Below are positions 1 through 11,344 of a stretch of 64,000 nucleotides of DNA, piece by piece. Made by a program: the position numbers and the translations under genes. The stretch comes from Galeruca laticollis (taxonomy: Eukaryota > Arthropoda > Insecta > Coleoptera > Chrysomelidae). Every line of letters starts with the position of its first letter. Position 1 is the stretch's first letter. The notes under the pieces are model-generated. The model was not told where the DNA came from. It was given only the letters and a program-made list of their open reading frames with translations, and ran no database searches. The stretch lies in contig OY998179.1 in the NCBI GenBank assembly GCA_963921935.1, forward strand, positions 57,084,222-57,148,221, given 5' to 3'.

Positions 1-1
1 T

Positions 2-1880
2 AACAAAGTTATACCAAAAGGCATCACTGCAGCAAATGGATACAGCACACACGTAGCGTTCAACAATTTCGACTGCTTCGTTGACACAACTTCTGGAAAG
101 TACACAATGCACGACACAGTTGGAATTATTTATCAATTTTATAGTAGTGGAGCTGATAATTTTGATGATGATGATAAAGCTACAACTTTATCAGCGCTTC
201 AAGTAAATGACAACGAAAAAGGAGAAGGACCTACACGCAAGAGAAGGCGCTTCAATGAAATATCACGAGAAATTCCACCATATTATTCTAAACCTAAGGC
301 AAGTATGCAGCTGATTACTGTAGATTCGTTCACCAATACAATGGACTTATGCAAAGATGCTACAGAAATCGCAACAGATAAGGATTTACTATGGATAACG
401 TCGTTGTCAAGAATTGATTCTGTTCCTATGTGGTTGGGCTATAACTGTATGATATCAAGTGACCACAGTGAGAAGCAAAAAATTGAGTATTTGCCTCCAA
501 TAAATTCTTCACCAACGTCGTATGCAATAGTCAATAAAACATCAAACATGGCTAAAGAAATCGCGATAAAATGTCAGCAGCCAGAAATTATTGTGACATA
601 TGATTTAGCTATAGCAAAAATGGCAATGTAAATTCAAGAACAAGAAAAACCGCTATACAATAATATATTTGTTAACTTGGAAGCGTTCCACACAGAGATG
701 GCATTTTTTAAAGCCATTATAAAATATATTGACTGCAGTGGATTAGTGAAAATACTCGTGCAAGCAGAAGTATTAGACGGCGGCTCCATTAATAGCTTTT
801 TAGACAGCAAGCATTTCAATCGTTGCAAGCGCTTACATCCGCTAACCGCTGCTGCATTACAAATATTACATTTTGAACAGTATTCATCCACAACTAATTT
901 AACACTTGAGGCGATGGATGAACTGCTGCAAACACAAATACAGAATGCATCAAATCAGGCTGCGTATGACGTCAACGAAACAATCGAGTTACCAGATTTA
1001 TTGACTCGTATTTTAAACGGTTATAAAGCATTCTGCAATCAGACTTTGATAGGAGAAAATGGGAAAACTGCTCAATTTCATTACTAGTATTGTGAGTGTC
1101 TTTTTTATACCATCGGTTTTCCAGAAGTATCCGCACCAGTAACTTTGAACTGTACATGGTCTCAATTTTCAACATGTCTGATATATTTTTTGCGTTAAAC
1201 CAACCCAATCATGCCAGATGGTCCTTGTTATATTTGAGCAATTTAATCAATTTGTATACTAATAATTCATCTTTGGTAGCTGAATTTCATCGAGGCGCCT
1301 TTGGAAGACAAACTGTAGCAAATTTTGCTCGATCACCGGTTGACTTGACGCTAGAGCAGACCATCAATGCTGATGTTAGCAATCAATTGGCTGATAATCT
1401 GCACGTCAAAAATGGGCGCTCAGTCACAGCATGAGGACGAAGATATTAACATCTATCAAACAAAATATCAGATTACCGAAAAGAGATGATACTTCGCACT
1501 CATTGCAACAAAGTAAAATTAAGAAAGACAAAAAAATCTTAGCAGTATCATTGAAGCAATAAAATGTAAGATGAATCCATTGATGACACTATTGACAAAG
1601 ATATATTATTCAACATTTCAACGGGTAAAGCTGCATCTAAAGAAGTTGATGATTTCCTGCTGAACGTGAAAACAGCAGACTATCAACAAAAATTAAATTT
1701 TATTTCGGAATGCTCTTCCGCAAGATACGATAAAGCTATAAAGCGAAACAAAATCTGCAATTTTGATTCTCAATGTATTACTAAAGTCCTCAGTACCAGA
1801 GACAAGAACAAGAAAGTATTATTGAAAATGGAACGAGAAGTATTTGGGCGACTTTTGGCAATTAGTCTGAACAAAAATAA
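2..1880 (+). pseudogene. Repetitive-family protein with FEN1-like C-terminus, N-terminal part, broken
   Basis: The reading frame is open from the window edge (base 2), so the true start lies outside. One frame runs to 629-631, where a single TAA interrupts it. The same frame resumes and holds to about 1087, then shifts to the frame read at 1096-1434, and coding resumes again at about 1600-1880. A basic cluster KRKRRR-like lies near 230-250. The pieces resemble one continuous long protein of a kind found in many copies in arthropod genomes. I do not know a family name. The C-terminal part, after an inserted repeat element, is at 2863-4170. Nonsense and frameshift changes make this copy non-functional. 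Confidence 0.6.
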
Positions 1881-2862
1881 ACGGTTTTAAAGAATAAAAC
1901 TAACTTTTCCGCATCTGTGGATCTGAACAATATTCTATCATAAAAGTGTTACTTGTATACACTTTGGGGGATGTATCGTGTTAACAAACTGAAATTTCTC
2001 CAAAAATAACCAAAAATGTAGTATATCAAGATTTATAGGACCCGCTGTACTCGCTCTCGTCAGCTGGAAATCAATAGGGTATATCTGTGAATCACCTTTA
2101 GCAAATTCTATCATAAAATTGGTCACTTGTATACACTCTGGAGGCTGTATCGTGCTAACAAACTGAAAATTCTCCAAAAATTACAAAAATTTGGTACTTC
2201 AAGTACCATAGCACCCATTGTACTGGCTTTAGTGAGCTGAACATTGATCTTTGAAACGCTCTGAATAATATTCAATCATAAAATTGATCACTTGTTTATA
2301 CTCCGGAGGCTATATCGTGTTAAACTGAAACTTCTCCGAAAATTACAAAAATGTCGTACATAGAATACTATACCACCTATTGTACCAGCTGTGGTGAGCT
2401 GAAAATCAATAGGGTTCATATGTGAGATGTTCTGAATAATATTCAATCATAAAATTGGTGACTTGTTGAACTCCGGAGGCTGTATCGTACTAACAAACTG
2501 AAATTTCTCAAAAAATGACAAATATTTCGTACTTCAAGTATCACAGCACCCGTTGTACTCGCTCTGGTGAGCTAAAAATCAATAGGGTTCATCTGTGACA
2601 TGTATTTCACAATGTATAATCATAAAATTGGTGACTTGTTGCACTCCGGAGGCTGTATCGTGCTAACAATAGATGTAACGAAAAGTGGCCGACGACAACG
2701 ACGACGACATACACACAGGATTTTTTTTCTAAAAACCATTTTTTCGTGTTCTGATTGATGGATATCGTAAAAATAACTCAAAAAAACTTTTTTTGGGGTA
2801 AACCAATACTTTTCTCGCATATAGATAGGTTGGGCGGAAAAGTAAAATCAATCTCGAATATT
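1880..2862. mobile_element. Non-autonomous element made of ~170-bp tandem units, copy 1
   Basis: About 980 bp interrupts the reading frame of the flanking pseudogene. It contains five imperfect units of about 170 bp. Each is marked by a GGAGGCTGTATCGTGCTAAC-like core near 1969, 2139, 2306, 2475 and 2649, usually with the palindrome CTCCGGAG just before or within it, and by a recurring 'AATCAATAGGG' segment. The left end carries AAACGGTTTTAAAG then ACTTTTCCGC; the right end carries GGGCGGAAAAGT. These two form a short imperfect inverted repeat. Related copies occur at 51605-54945 and from 63745. No coding capacity is visible, so movement must depend on something else. Confidence 0.72.
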
Positions 2863-4170
2863 GCCGAGTTTTCCACTTGCACCATTGCCCCCTGATCTTT
2901 TTTTATGTAGTGGAGAGATGTTAAAAACTCTAAAATCAACGTTAGCAAAGATTTTGAAATCCAAAACTGAAATGGTTGAGCCAACACATATCAACGTTGA
3001 AATGATAGATGGTTTTTACTACTTGCATCTAATCGGATCTTCTATAGCTCAAACTTTTGATAAAATTTCCGAGTCAGTACTTATAAAAATATGTTCAACA
3101 AACGCAACAGAAATACATTTAATTTTTGATCGCTACTTATCACCGTCAATCAAAGATTCCGAACGGGAAATCAAACTAAACCAAAACATTTTTTGCAAAG
3201 CCTTAAAAATTATTGTTTTAAAGAGGCTCTGGTGCTGTTTCTGGCTGATTATTGGGGAAACGACCATTTGGTAACAATAATCTAGAACAAAAAGATCTTT
3301 TCAACCGTTGGTCATCGGTGCTACTCTTATCAAGTTCAGAAAAATTCAGTAAAAAAAACTGAAGAAACTAATTATGAATGTCATCACGAAGAGGCAGATA
3401 CAAGGATTATTTTTCATGCTTCTAAAGCGGAACCAGGCTCAAAAATTTTTAGTAAAGCCTCTGATACTGACGTTTTGATTATTTTGTTAAGAAATATGCA
3501 CAAACTTATGGAATCAGAATTTTGGCTTGCCAGTTCAGCAACTAGAAATACTAGTAATCAAACTGTTGATTGCATTAATTGCACCGACTTAGCGTTGAAG
3601 CTAGGAATCAAATTATGCCAAAGTCTTTCCGCCTTCCATGCATTCACAGGTTGCGACTATACGGCAGCATTTTATAATAATGGAAAAGTAAAACCTTTTC
3701 AGCTATTTTCAAAATATGAAAAATATCAAACAGTTTTTGCATCATTAACAGATGCTGCTGATATTTTTATTGATAAAAAAATGAAAACCGTTCAAGAATT
3801 TACGGCTAGTATGTATGGTATCAAGAACTGCACCAACGTGAATGAGGCGAGATATCGAATTTTCATGAAAAATTACTCTGCTAAAGAAGACAGAGAGCAG
3901 TTTTTGAAAAAAATAAAAGGCTTCGACTCCAACTCCATACCACCATGCGGGATATCACTAATTCAGAAAATGTTATGAACTATTTTCGTAAATTCCATGT
4001 GGCTTAATGCAACGGATCCATTATGCGTGGAACTTCAGCCTGAGAACTGCGGTTGGCTCTTAGATGAATATTTGAATCCAGTACGATTCATTGGGGAATA
4101 GACACTTTTAAAGATAGAAGACATTGTCGAAAAAACTGAAACGGAGAGTGATGAAGAAGAAGAAGAAGGT
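2863..4170 (+). pseudogene. Repetitive-family protein, C-terminal part with FEN1/XPG-like motifs
   Basis: This continues the protein interrupted at 1880. One frame runs about 2861-3250; after a frameshift, coding resumes at about 3380 and runs to a stop at 3976-3978, with recognisable tail codons to about 4170 ending in an acidic stretch of Glu/Asp. Three acidic motifs lie in order: Glu-Ala-Asp at 3391-3399, Asp-Thr-Asp-Val-Leu at 3463-3477 and Gly-Cys-Asp-Tyr at 3649-3660. Their order and nature recall the EAEA, DxD and GCDY motifs of FEN1/XPG-type (PIN-like) nucleases. That fold assignment is my inference, not an established annotation. The copy is broken by at least one frameshift and one premature stop. 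Confidence 0.6.
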
Positions 4171-4180
4171 TCAGAAGTAA

Positions 4181-5730
4181 TTTTTAATTGTTGTTTTCCA
4201 TTTTCTCTTCTAATAATAAAGATAAAATTTGCAAGATTAGTATAATATATGTATTACTATAACCTTCTATTTTACTAAAGATTTATATATACTTTATTGT
4301 CACATAAAATATACACGCACATAAATAATTGATTGATAAAAAAATTAAATAACTATCTCTCTATTATAATAATAAACTACTCCAAAATTTGCACAGCATA
4401 TACGAGTCAATCGCTATCCTTTTCATTTTCAAGAACAATTCGACAACCGGAATTCGGGACTGGTTTTTCGCAGGCAACCCTATACCACCGTGTTCAGAAT
4501 TAAATAATCTTATAATCATGTAATTTGAATTCAATAATCAGACCGGTGCAACATGCTAGTATCGATTTACCTGTTCATACCTGGCAACCTGAGAGTTGTG
4601 ACCGGAAAAGAATAGGCAACCTAACGTTTGCATATGCTATGGGCTTCATACTTTCGATTGGTATAGAATTTGTTTAACAATCAAACCGGTGGAATATTAA
4701 AAAAAATTATAATAATTTACTAATTATATCCTGGACTGAAATTTGCTAGGCAACCCATATGCAATATATTTATTGACATATTAAATTAAATATAAAATAT
4801 GTTTAATCAAATAAGCATCTCGGTCGTTTTATATCAGGATCTTAGACTATATTGTATTGTCCCGAATATACGCTCCGTATCAGCGGAATTAGGTGTTTTT
4901 TCGATTATAACCTTGTCAGTTGGTGCGTTAGTTGTTTCTTTTCCAAATGTGATCTCGTCAAATTCATGTAACATTCTTAGAGCTTCAGCAAACTAAATTA
5001 ATTCCATTTGCTATTCAAAATTAGAAACCGAATGTAGCCTCATCCATTGTGAAAGTAGCAAATAAAAATGAGACTAACAAAACTACTAAAAAAAACTAAA
5101 TGACAGTTGATCTCAATTCCCATCACTTATTAGATTGTGTAGGATTTAAATGAATTAATTTCCCCATGTGCTTTTATCTAGAAGATCCCGTCTCTAATAT
5201 TCAACTATTCGCCACTTCGCTCTCTATTTCTAGAAAGGTTGTTACTGGTTTTCGATTCCCCGCGCTAGTCAGTATAACTATGGTACTCGTACTGTCCATG
5301 TCGAAATTGGAACTACCACAAACGCCGCTTTAATAACTCCGTTCTTTTATTTACTATATGTTCTTCCGGTATTTTGCAAGGTTATGAAACCATATCAATT
5401 CCTGTAGTTAAGTGACAAAAACGCCCGAATCTCATACAAAACTCGCGCTGATGCCAAATGGTGTAGTGAAACTGCTTAAGCTGTTGAGCTACAGAATTGT
5501 ATTGTCTTAATTTGTTCATTTTACATTACTGAATTTTGTGGAGCTATGTGCTATTGTGGATCACTCCATAAGATCTGATTTCTATCGTTGCATTAAACAT
5601 TAGTTAATCAACATCATCTTTTTATTCTCTGGTTTCCCGAGCGGTCCTTCACGCTAGACTATCGATACGCAATGGGAGAATAAGAGACGCTACACCTAAA
5701 CCATACAGTCTACTGCTCAATAGTTTTCCC
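4181..5730. other. No gene seen; AT-rich with weak direct repeats
   Basis: No open frame of note and no recognisable protein. Between about 4470 and 4760 the phrase AGGCAACC recurs four times (near 4472, 4583, 4615, 4749). A segment reading roughly AATCARACCGGTGSAA occurs twice (near 4533 and 4677), suggesting a decayed tandem repeat of about 145 bp. The rest is unremarkable. Confidence 0.4.
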
Positions 5731-5734
5731 TCAC

Positions 5735-5960
5735 TCTAACAGACTGTGTGTATATTTAGCTTTGCGGTCTTGCCGTAGATATCAATTTCAGGCCGCAGGC
5801 AAATGGTAATTCTAGGCAAAATTCTTTTGTCTAGGCAAATGCTATCTGCCTGAGCGATTGACTTTACGAAATAATTTCTATTTAAAAGCTGTTTATCTAG
5901 GAAAATTTCATTTGACGAGGCAAATGACTGGTGAGATTTGATGAACGTTCTAGGTATACG
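5735..5960. repeat. Interspersed CTAGGCAAATG motif cluster
   Basis: Several copies of a TAGGCAAAT(G) word occur here at irregular 20-60 bp spacing. The same word in the opposite orientation (CATTTGCCTAG) clusters at 20090-20200. No coding content is supported; the ORF on the minus strand here is only the repeat read through. Confidence 0.5.
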
Positions 5961-6031
5961 GGCGTATGTTTGCAGCTTGTTTTGCCGGTTTTGCTGGTAC
6001 AATTTCCATCTATTCTATGATCTTGTAAGTA

Positions 6032-6690
6032 CGGGTGGCCAACTAAGAACGGCCGTCGGCCATATCTCAGTAGTGGATTATAGCACAGGTTCGAGAAAAA
6101 AAACTTAATGACAAAAGTGGCCTCGAGAAACGCCTGGAAATTGTTTTTAGAATTGTAGGTCCACCGCTAGAGATTTGACAGTAAAAATTTTAAAATGCAA
6201 AATTTTTCAAAATTTACTCAATTAAGGAGCATATTAAATATTATAATCAAATTCCTCGACAAATTCTACATATTTTAATATGACAAGTTTAAGTCAATCT
6301 CTTCAAATAAGGGGTGTGGGAAAGTGGAAACCTTATTACGAAAAAACGCCTGTAATTCCGGTTTTGCTTGACCGATTTTAATAAACTTGATGTTGTTTGA
6401 AAGAGCTTTTGTTGAACAATCGAAAATTTGTAAATATGAAGCAATCTGATTAATAACATAAATGCTAGAGGGCGCTGTTTTATTTTTTTTAAATATTGTG
6501 TTTTCTCGTTTTCTCGTAACAATTTTAAATGGAAGCCTACAAACTTAAGTAGATCTTTAAAAAGTAGACTTAATTAGTAATAAAGCAGTGCGAACCGCCA
6601 GGCGATATCTCTTTTCTATCCTGAGATATCGTAAGAAACAGGTAAATGGCGGGAATTGATCTTCCAACGTCTAGAAGGCAGGTGAAGTAA
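6032..6690 (+). repeat. Left terminal inverted repeat of the mariner-like element
   Basis: Pairs with 9065-9721 in inverse orientation. Shared landmarks include the GGCCGTCGGCCATAT end, the 'AAACGCCTG' and 'TCTAGAAGGC' segments and an oligo-A/T tract of 7-9. The inner limit is near 6683. Confidence 0.8.
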
Positions 6691-6835
6691 GTTGTGCTAC
6701 ATTTTTTCAAATATATAAGGATGTTATATTCGTTTTCAAGCAAGATGTGTTAGTAAATCAAAAGCATAAAATATCAATAAAAACCGATATTTGTTCAGCA
6801 ACAACAAATACAGTTTAAAATATGAATTACGATTT

Positions 6836-6984
6836 GGGTCGTGTTGTATCAAACACCTAAACTCGGTTTAATGATAACTGATGTTTAGATGGATGTAATT
6901 GATTGATAATAAATACATCAATCTGTCACAATCTAAACATGAGTTATTTTTAAACCGAGTTCAGTTATTTGATACAACGCGCCC
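6836..6984. mobile_element. 149-bp MITE with ~50-bp inverted repeats
   Basis: Begins GGGTCGTGTTGTATCAAA and ends TTTGATACAACGCGCCC. The arms continue inward through ACTCGGTTT / AAACCGAGT and ATGTTTAGAT / ATCTAAACAT, so the whole sequence can fold as one hairpin. It sits between the left inverted repeat and the transposase of the mariner-like element. Confidence 0.8.
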
Positions 6985-7060
6985 TTCCTGATGACAACAA
7001 AATTTGTAAAGATGGCCATGTAAGATACAAAATAAATTCCCATTTCAAAACAAGCAAGCT

Positions 7061-8878
7061 ATGATTTTGACGCATATGTCAAAAATTATTAATCGTGTTG
7101 CAGGTAATAGACTTTCTTTATCTTTTCGCAATAAAATGATTCTTATAAATGAAGAAGCATTTGATATGTTGGCAGTTTATTTTGAATGTATGAGAAATGC
7201 AACCGTTGTTGCTCGAGTGTATACACTGCAGTACCCAAACAGACGGCATCACAGCAGAGTTTTTCTCCGACTCGCACGTGTGCGTACTACTGGAAATGTG
7301 AATCTTCCTGTGTACCGAAGACAACGCAGAGGTAGAACAGAAGAAAATGTCATTGATGTTTTAGCTTATGTCAATGTTAACCCTCATTTAAGCACCAGAG
7401 CCATAGCTATAAACCTATGTATATGTCGAACCACCGTTCAAAATATTTTAGGAGAACACAGGTGACTACTTATTTATTAATGCATGTCTTATTCAGTGTT
7501 AGAATGATAAAAATGTTTCAATATTTTTCGTTTGTCGAGTAGGTAACTACTTATATGTTTCTCATTATTATCATACCGAAAATATCATTAAATGAAAGTT
7601 AACTTGTGAATATATTTTTCACTAACAACATGATAATGAAGTGAGGCAAACTAAAGTAAAAATGTACCAATAATAAAAATAATGAGAGGCCTGGCGAAAA
7701 AATTCGTAATAACATCACGAGAGTTAATGCATTTAAAGTTATTTTTCGTTCACTAACAAAGAAGGCCTTCATTGTGTCTTATTGATATGATTATACTATT
7801 TTAGATTGCACCCATATCACATGGTCCTACACCAAAGTTTGAATGCTCAAGATTTCGATACAAAGTTGGATTTTTGCAACTGGCTCTCACATACGATACA
7901 CGACGATCCTGAAATACTTTCAATTATGTGGACAGATCATGCTACGTTTCATAATGATGGTACTGTAAATCGACATATTATGCACTACTGGTCTGATACG
8001 AATCCCCACTGGATGCAGGAGGTCCAACATCAGAGTCGTTGGTCTGTAAATGTGTGGTACGGGATTCTAGGTGGAGAAATAATTGGGCCTTTTTTTAATG
8101 AGACTGTTAATGGAGAAAGATATTCAGATTTTTTAAGCAACGAATTGCCACTTCTTTTAGAAGACATACCTTTGTTTGGCCATTCGTCGTGACATGATCT
8201 TGCAACATGATGGGTGCCCGGCACATTATTTCTAGAGATGTTCGGAATTTCTTAGATCAATCATACCCTGGAAGGTGTATAGGATGTGGAAGTTCATTTA
8301 TTTGGCCACCGAGGTCTCCAGACCTAACTCCCTAGTAGAACCAAATGTTGGCTATATATCGGCGCACCATCGCCCCAATAATGGTATATTGGCGCAATAT
8401 TGCAGTTAGATTTCAATATTTACGCAATATTGGCCTCAGATTGATTCTCAATATACCGCCAATATTTTATTATGAATGTTGGCAAGACATTGGTGCAATA
8501 TTGACAATATATCACCAATATTGGATATACATGGGATCTAGTTGTTTTTCTAATATTGCCTTTGCAATATTGGTTGAGCATTGGAAAGCGTTAACATTTT
8601 TTTCTAATTCCAATATTGGCGGCAACATCTGGCCAATATTGCGCCAAGATAAATTTCTTCTAAGGCTTGTTTAGATTTTTATTTGTGGGGGCGAGTAAAA
8701 GATCTCGTTTATGCCGTTAGACCCGCAACAAGAGCTGACATGGTTGAAAGGATACGACAGACAATACGGAAGTATTTCAAGGGCAGAAATTGAAGCTGCT
8801 GTTTTCTCTACCCGTCAGCGATTGATTTCATGCATTGAAAATGATGGACTACACTTCAAACATCTAGGGCGGCATTAA
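7061..8878 (+). pseudogene. Mariner/Tc1-related transposase with DUF4817-type N-terminus, broken
   Basis: Exon 1 (7061-7461) encodes a helix-turn-helix N-terminus of the DUF4817 kind found before many insect mariner-like transposases, with a DMLAVYFECMRNATVVAR-like helix. A GT-AG intron at 7462-7804 joins it in frame (phase 2) to exon 2. Exon 2 gives the catalytic core: the first Asp is in WTDHATF, the second in a CATGATGGG (His-Asp-Gly) segment near 8205, and the third lies after PRSPDLTP. Frame is lost at about 8190 (TGA) and again shortly after. A 340-bp MITE splits the gene at about 8337-8684, after which the C-terminus reads on to a stop at 8876-8878. It would have cut and rejoined DNA at the long inverted repeats. 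This copy cannot make a full protein. Confidence 0.75.
8337..8684. mobile_element. MITE rich in CAATATTG palindromes
   Basis: About 340 bp with some nine copies of the palindrome CAATATTG, often as CCAATATTGG or GGCGCAATATTG, in both orientations. It interrupts the transposase frame immediately after the conserved PRSPDLTP; the protein resumes on the other side. The open frame through it (8345-8674) is a by-product of the repeat. Confidence 0.7.
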
Positions 8879-9064
8879 TTACGTAGTTATTTATTAAAGG
8901 TTTCAATTGTTTGATTTAACACATTATTTTAAAATTCGTTCTCTTTGTTAGTAGCGAGAGCATTAGATTTAGGTAATCTATTGGCAACCATAACATTAGT
9001 ATGATAACACTTTAAATTACTGCAGACCAATCTAAGATCTTTTCATTCAGGCTAAATTTAATAA

Positions 9065-9721
9065 TTTCTGTTATCGCGAACGAGCCTTCTAGACGTTGGA
9101 AGAACAATTCCCACCATTTATCTGTTTCTTACGAAATCTCAGGATAGAAAAGAGATATTGCCTTGCCGTTTACACTGTTTTATTACTAATTCAGTCTTCT
9201 TTTTAAAGACCTACTTCAATTTGTATGCTTCTATTTAAAATTGTTACGAGAAAACACAATATTTAAAAAAAACAGCGTTCTCTAGCATTTATGTTATTAA
9301 TCAGATTGCTTCATATTTACGAGTTTTCGATGGTTCAACAAAAGCTCTTTCAAACAACATCAAGTTTATTGAAATCGGTCAAGCAGAACCGGAATTACAG
9401 GCGTTTTTTCGTAACCAGGTTCCCATTCTCCCCCACCCCTTATTTGAAGAGATAGACTTAAATTGTCATATTAAAAATATGCAGAATTTGTCGAGGAATC
9501 TGATTATAATATTAAATATGCTCCTTAATTAAGTATATTTTGAAAAAAGTTTGCATTTTAAAGCTTTAACTGTCAAATGCGCCCTTTAGCGGTGGATCTA
9601 CAATTCTGAAAATAATTTCCAGGCGTTTCTCGAGGCCACTTTTGTTTTAAAATTGTTATAAACATGTGCTATAACCCACTTCTGATATATGGCCGACGGC
9701 CGTTCTTAGTTGGCCACCCTG
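9065..9721 (-). repeat. Right terminal inverted repeat of the mariner-like element
   Basis: Inverse copy of 6032-6690, ending in GGCCACCCTG at 9721. Confidence 0.8.
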
Positions 9722-9869
9722 TGCATAAATGTTTTTATTTTTTATCATTCAAGATACATTTACACCACTCTATGGTCTTGCGCATATAATGAGATCATAT
9801 TCATTTCATTAAATAAGTTTTTTTGTTTTTATAACCGTTTTTTAGATTTTATTCCTTTTTCAATTATTT

Positions 9870-10310
9870 ACGGATAAAATGGTAGAGAAAGAAGAATATT
9901 ATAAGCAGCTAAATGCGAAATATGACCAAGTATCAACTAAAAAATTTATAAAAAATTAATAAAATTATTAATTAATTAAAAGGAAACCAACAAAAAAATT
10001 CAAACAATAATAAAGAGATGTCAAAAAAAGAAAAATATTACGGCGTAAAATACGATCTCGAAATATCCGGCGCATTAAAAATTATTTTAAAAACAAAGAT
10101 TGTGAGTAATGGAAATCTGATTTATTTTGCTGCGATCGAAGAGTTTTTTGAGGGAATTGATGAGCAACATAAAACAGAAGGCCACGGGGGACGAGATTAA
10201 AATGCTTTATAGTTTGAAAAAGAAATATAATATTCCCAGAATGGTTCGTGAGTTATATGTACAATTGTGTAAAACATGCAATTAAAAAAAAACATAAAAA
10301 CATGCTGGTT
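9870..10310 (+). pseudogene. KRBA2/SCAND3-type integrase-derived gene, 5' part
   Basis: Decayed coding sequence. An N-terminal ATG at about 9879 starts a Glu/Lys/Tyr-rich segment. After several stops comes an HHCC zinc-binding region: His and His within the segment DEQHKTEGHGGRD (about 10155-10197), then CKTC near 10268-10282. These are the features of the N-terminal integrase domain of KRBA2/SCAND3-like proteins, which descend from transposon integrases. The gene is cut at 10314 by the gypsy element and resumes at 18426, where the reading continues at the next codon of the family. Not functional. Confidence 0.65.
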
Positions 10311-10314
10311 TAGT
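10311..10314. repeat. 4-bp target-site duplication (TAGT), left
   Basis: TAGT immediately precedes the LTR at 10315 and is repeated at 18426-18429 immediately after the other LTR. It is the normal footprint of LTR-element integration, and its presence shows that the two LTRs come from one insertion event. Confidence 0.9.
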
Positions 10315-11272
10315 TGTAATGCGTATTGCCCAGGTAAGCCCAAAGGAGACAGAGTTCGATTAAATTAATTGATTTATTGCTATAAAGAAATATTATTTAC
10401 AAAGATAAAATTAAACTAAACTACAATATTCTATATATACTACTGTGGTACGTAATTATATTGGAAATCACGTTCCGACGATCCGTACTCCTCCGTCGAC
10501 CGATGTGTACTGACGAACTGTAGGCAGGTTGGTATAACGACTCGAAATTTCCACTGTGGTATACGGGATTCTCTCGGTCCTACGAATTGTTCAGACAGCC
10601 AAAGTTGAGAACAACCGATAGATCAATACTCTTTCGGTTATTGTCTCCAGATGTGAGTATATAGTTTATAATTAGTCAATTCCCAACTTAACGACTCTCT
10701 CGGTGGTATAGGGATGTAGTTATTCCGGCGCGTCAGTACCACACCAGAATTATACTAACATTTAGCGCGATCGTTTACAGATGGTCAATACCCATCTCAA
10801 CGTTGGCAAACCCTATAGAGATACTGCAGAGTTTTCGATGCGTCAATACCGCACCGAAATTATTCTAACAGTTTGAACAATCGTTTTCGTTTCCGTCAAT
10901 ACCAGAAACCAACGGCCGTTCAAGTGAATGATGTATAAAAGTCGAATCAATACTTCGACTTAGTACAACACTCCACGGTAAAATGTGTAAAGCGTATAAG
11001 GTCAAAGTCAGTACCTTCGACCTACGCTTCGCACTGGAGGCGGCTGAACTTGTAGGAGCTGGAGTCCGTGAACCAAGTTGTCCTCTTGTCTGCTGGCTTG
11101 CATTTTTATATACATTTTAGCGGTGGTGGTGGAAGTCTCCTTCCTTTCCACTGTCGATTCTTCGTGCGCATCTTGGCGTGGGGACTTTGTTGTTCTGGTG
11201 GGGTACCTCGTCATCGCTGCATTAACTGGTTACTTGGATCGATATTTATAGTAATGAATTTATATCATTACA
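10315..11272 (-). repeat. LTR (3' LTR of the gypsy element)
   Basis: 958 bp, TG...CA ends with TGTAATG/CATTACA. On the minus strand it contains TATATAAAAA at 11112-11103 (TATA-like) and an AATAAA polyadenylation signal at 10378-10373. The 68-codon frame inside it is also in the other LTR and looks incidental. Confidence 0.92.
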
Positions 11273-11290
11273 GATCCCCCTCTCCTCGGG
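11273..11290 (-). other. Polypurine tract
   Basis: Read on the minus strand, the bases just before the 3' LTR are GAGGAGAGGGGGATC, a purine run of the kind that primes plus-strand DNA synthesis. Confidence 0.8.
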
Positions 11291-11344
11291 GAAAAAAAAA
11301 TGTTTCCAGGAAAGATTTTTTTTGTTGTCATCAACGTTGGGACG

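Larger units (their letters stand above)
6032..9721 (+). mobile_element. Mariner/Tc1-related DNA transposon with ~650-bp terminal inverted repeats
   Basis: The first ~650 bp and the last ~650 bp are inverted copies of each other at roughly 90% identity. Both outer ends read GGGTGGCCAACTAAGAACGG inward. A TA dinucleotide (6030-6031) precedes the left end, fitting the TA target preference of the superfamily; the right-hand TA is not preserved. Inside are a 149-bp MITE (6836-6984), a decayed transposase gene (7061-8878) and a CAATATTG-rich MITE inside that gene. The whole element is inactive. Confidence 0.8.

Noticed and set aside
1938..2820. CRISPR-like direct repeats and short ORFs in the ~170-bp units
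   Set aside because: Units are long, imperfect and without unique spacers, and the genome is eukaryotic.
11008..11214. 68-codon ORF in each LTR (also 18161-18367)
   Set aside because: It lies within the promoter region of the LTR and matches only because the LTRs are copies.
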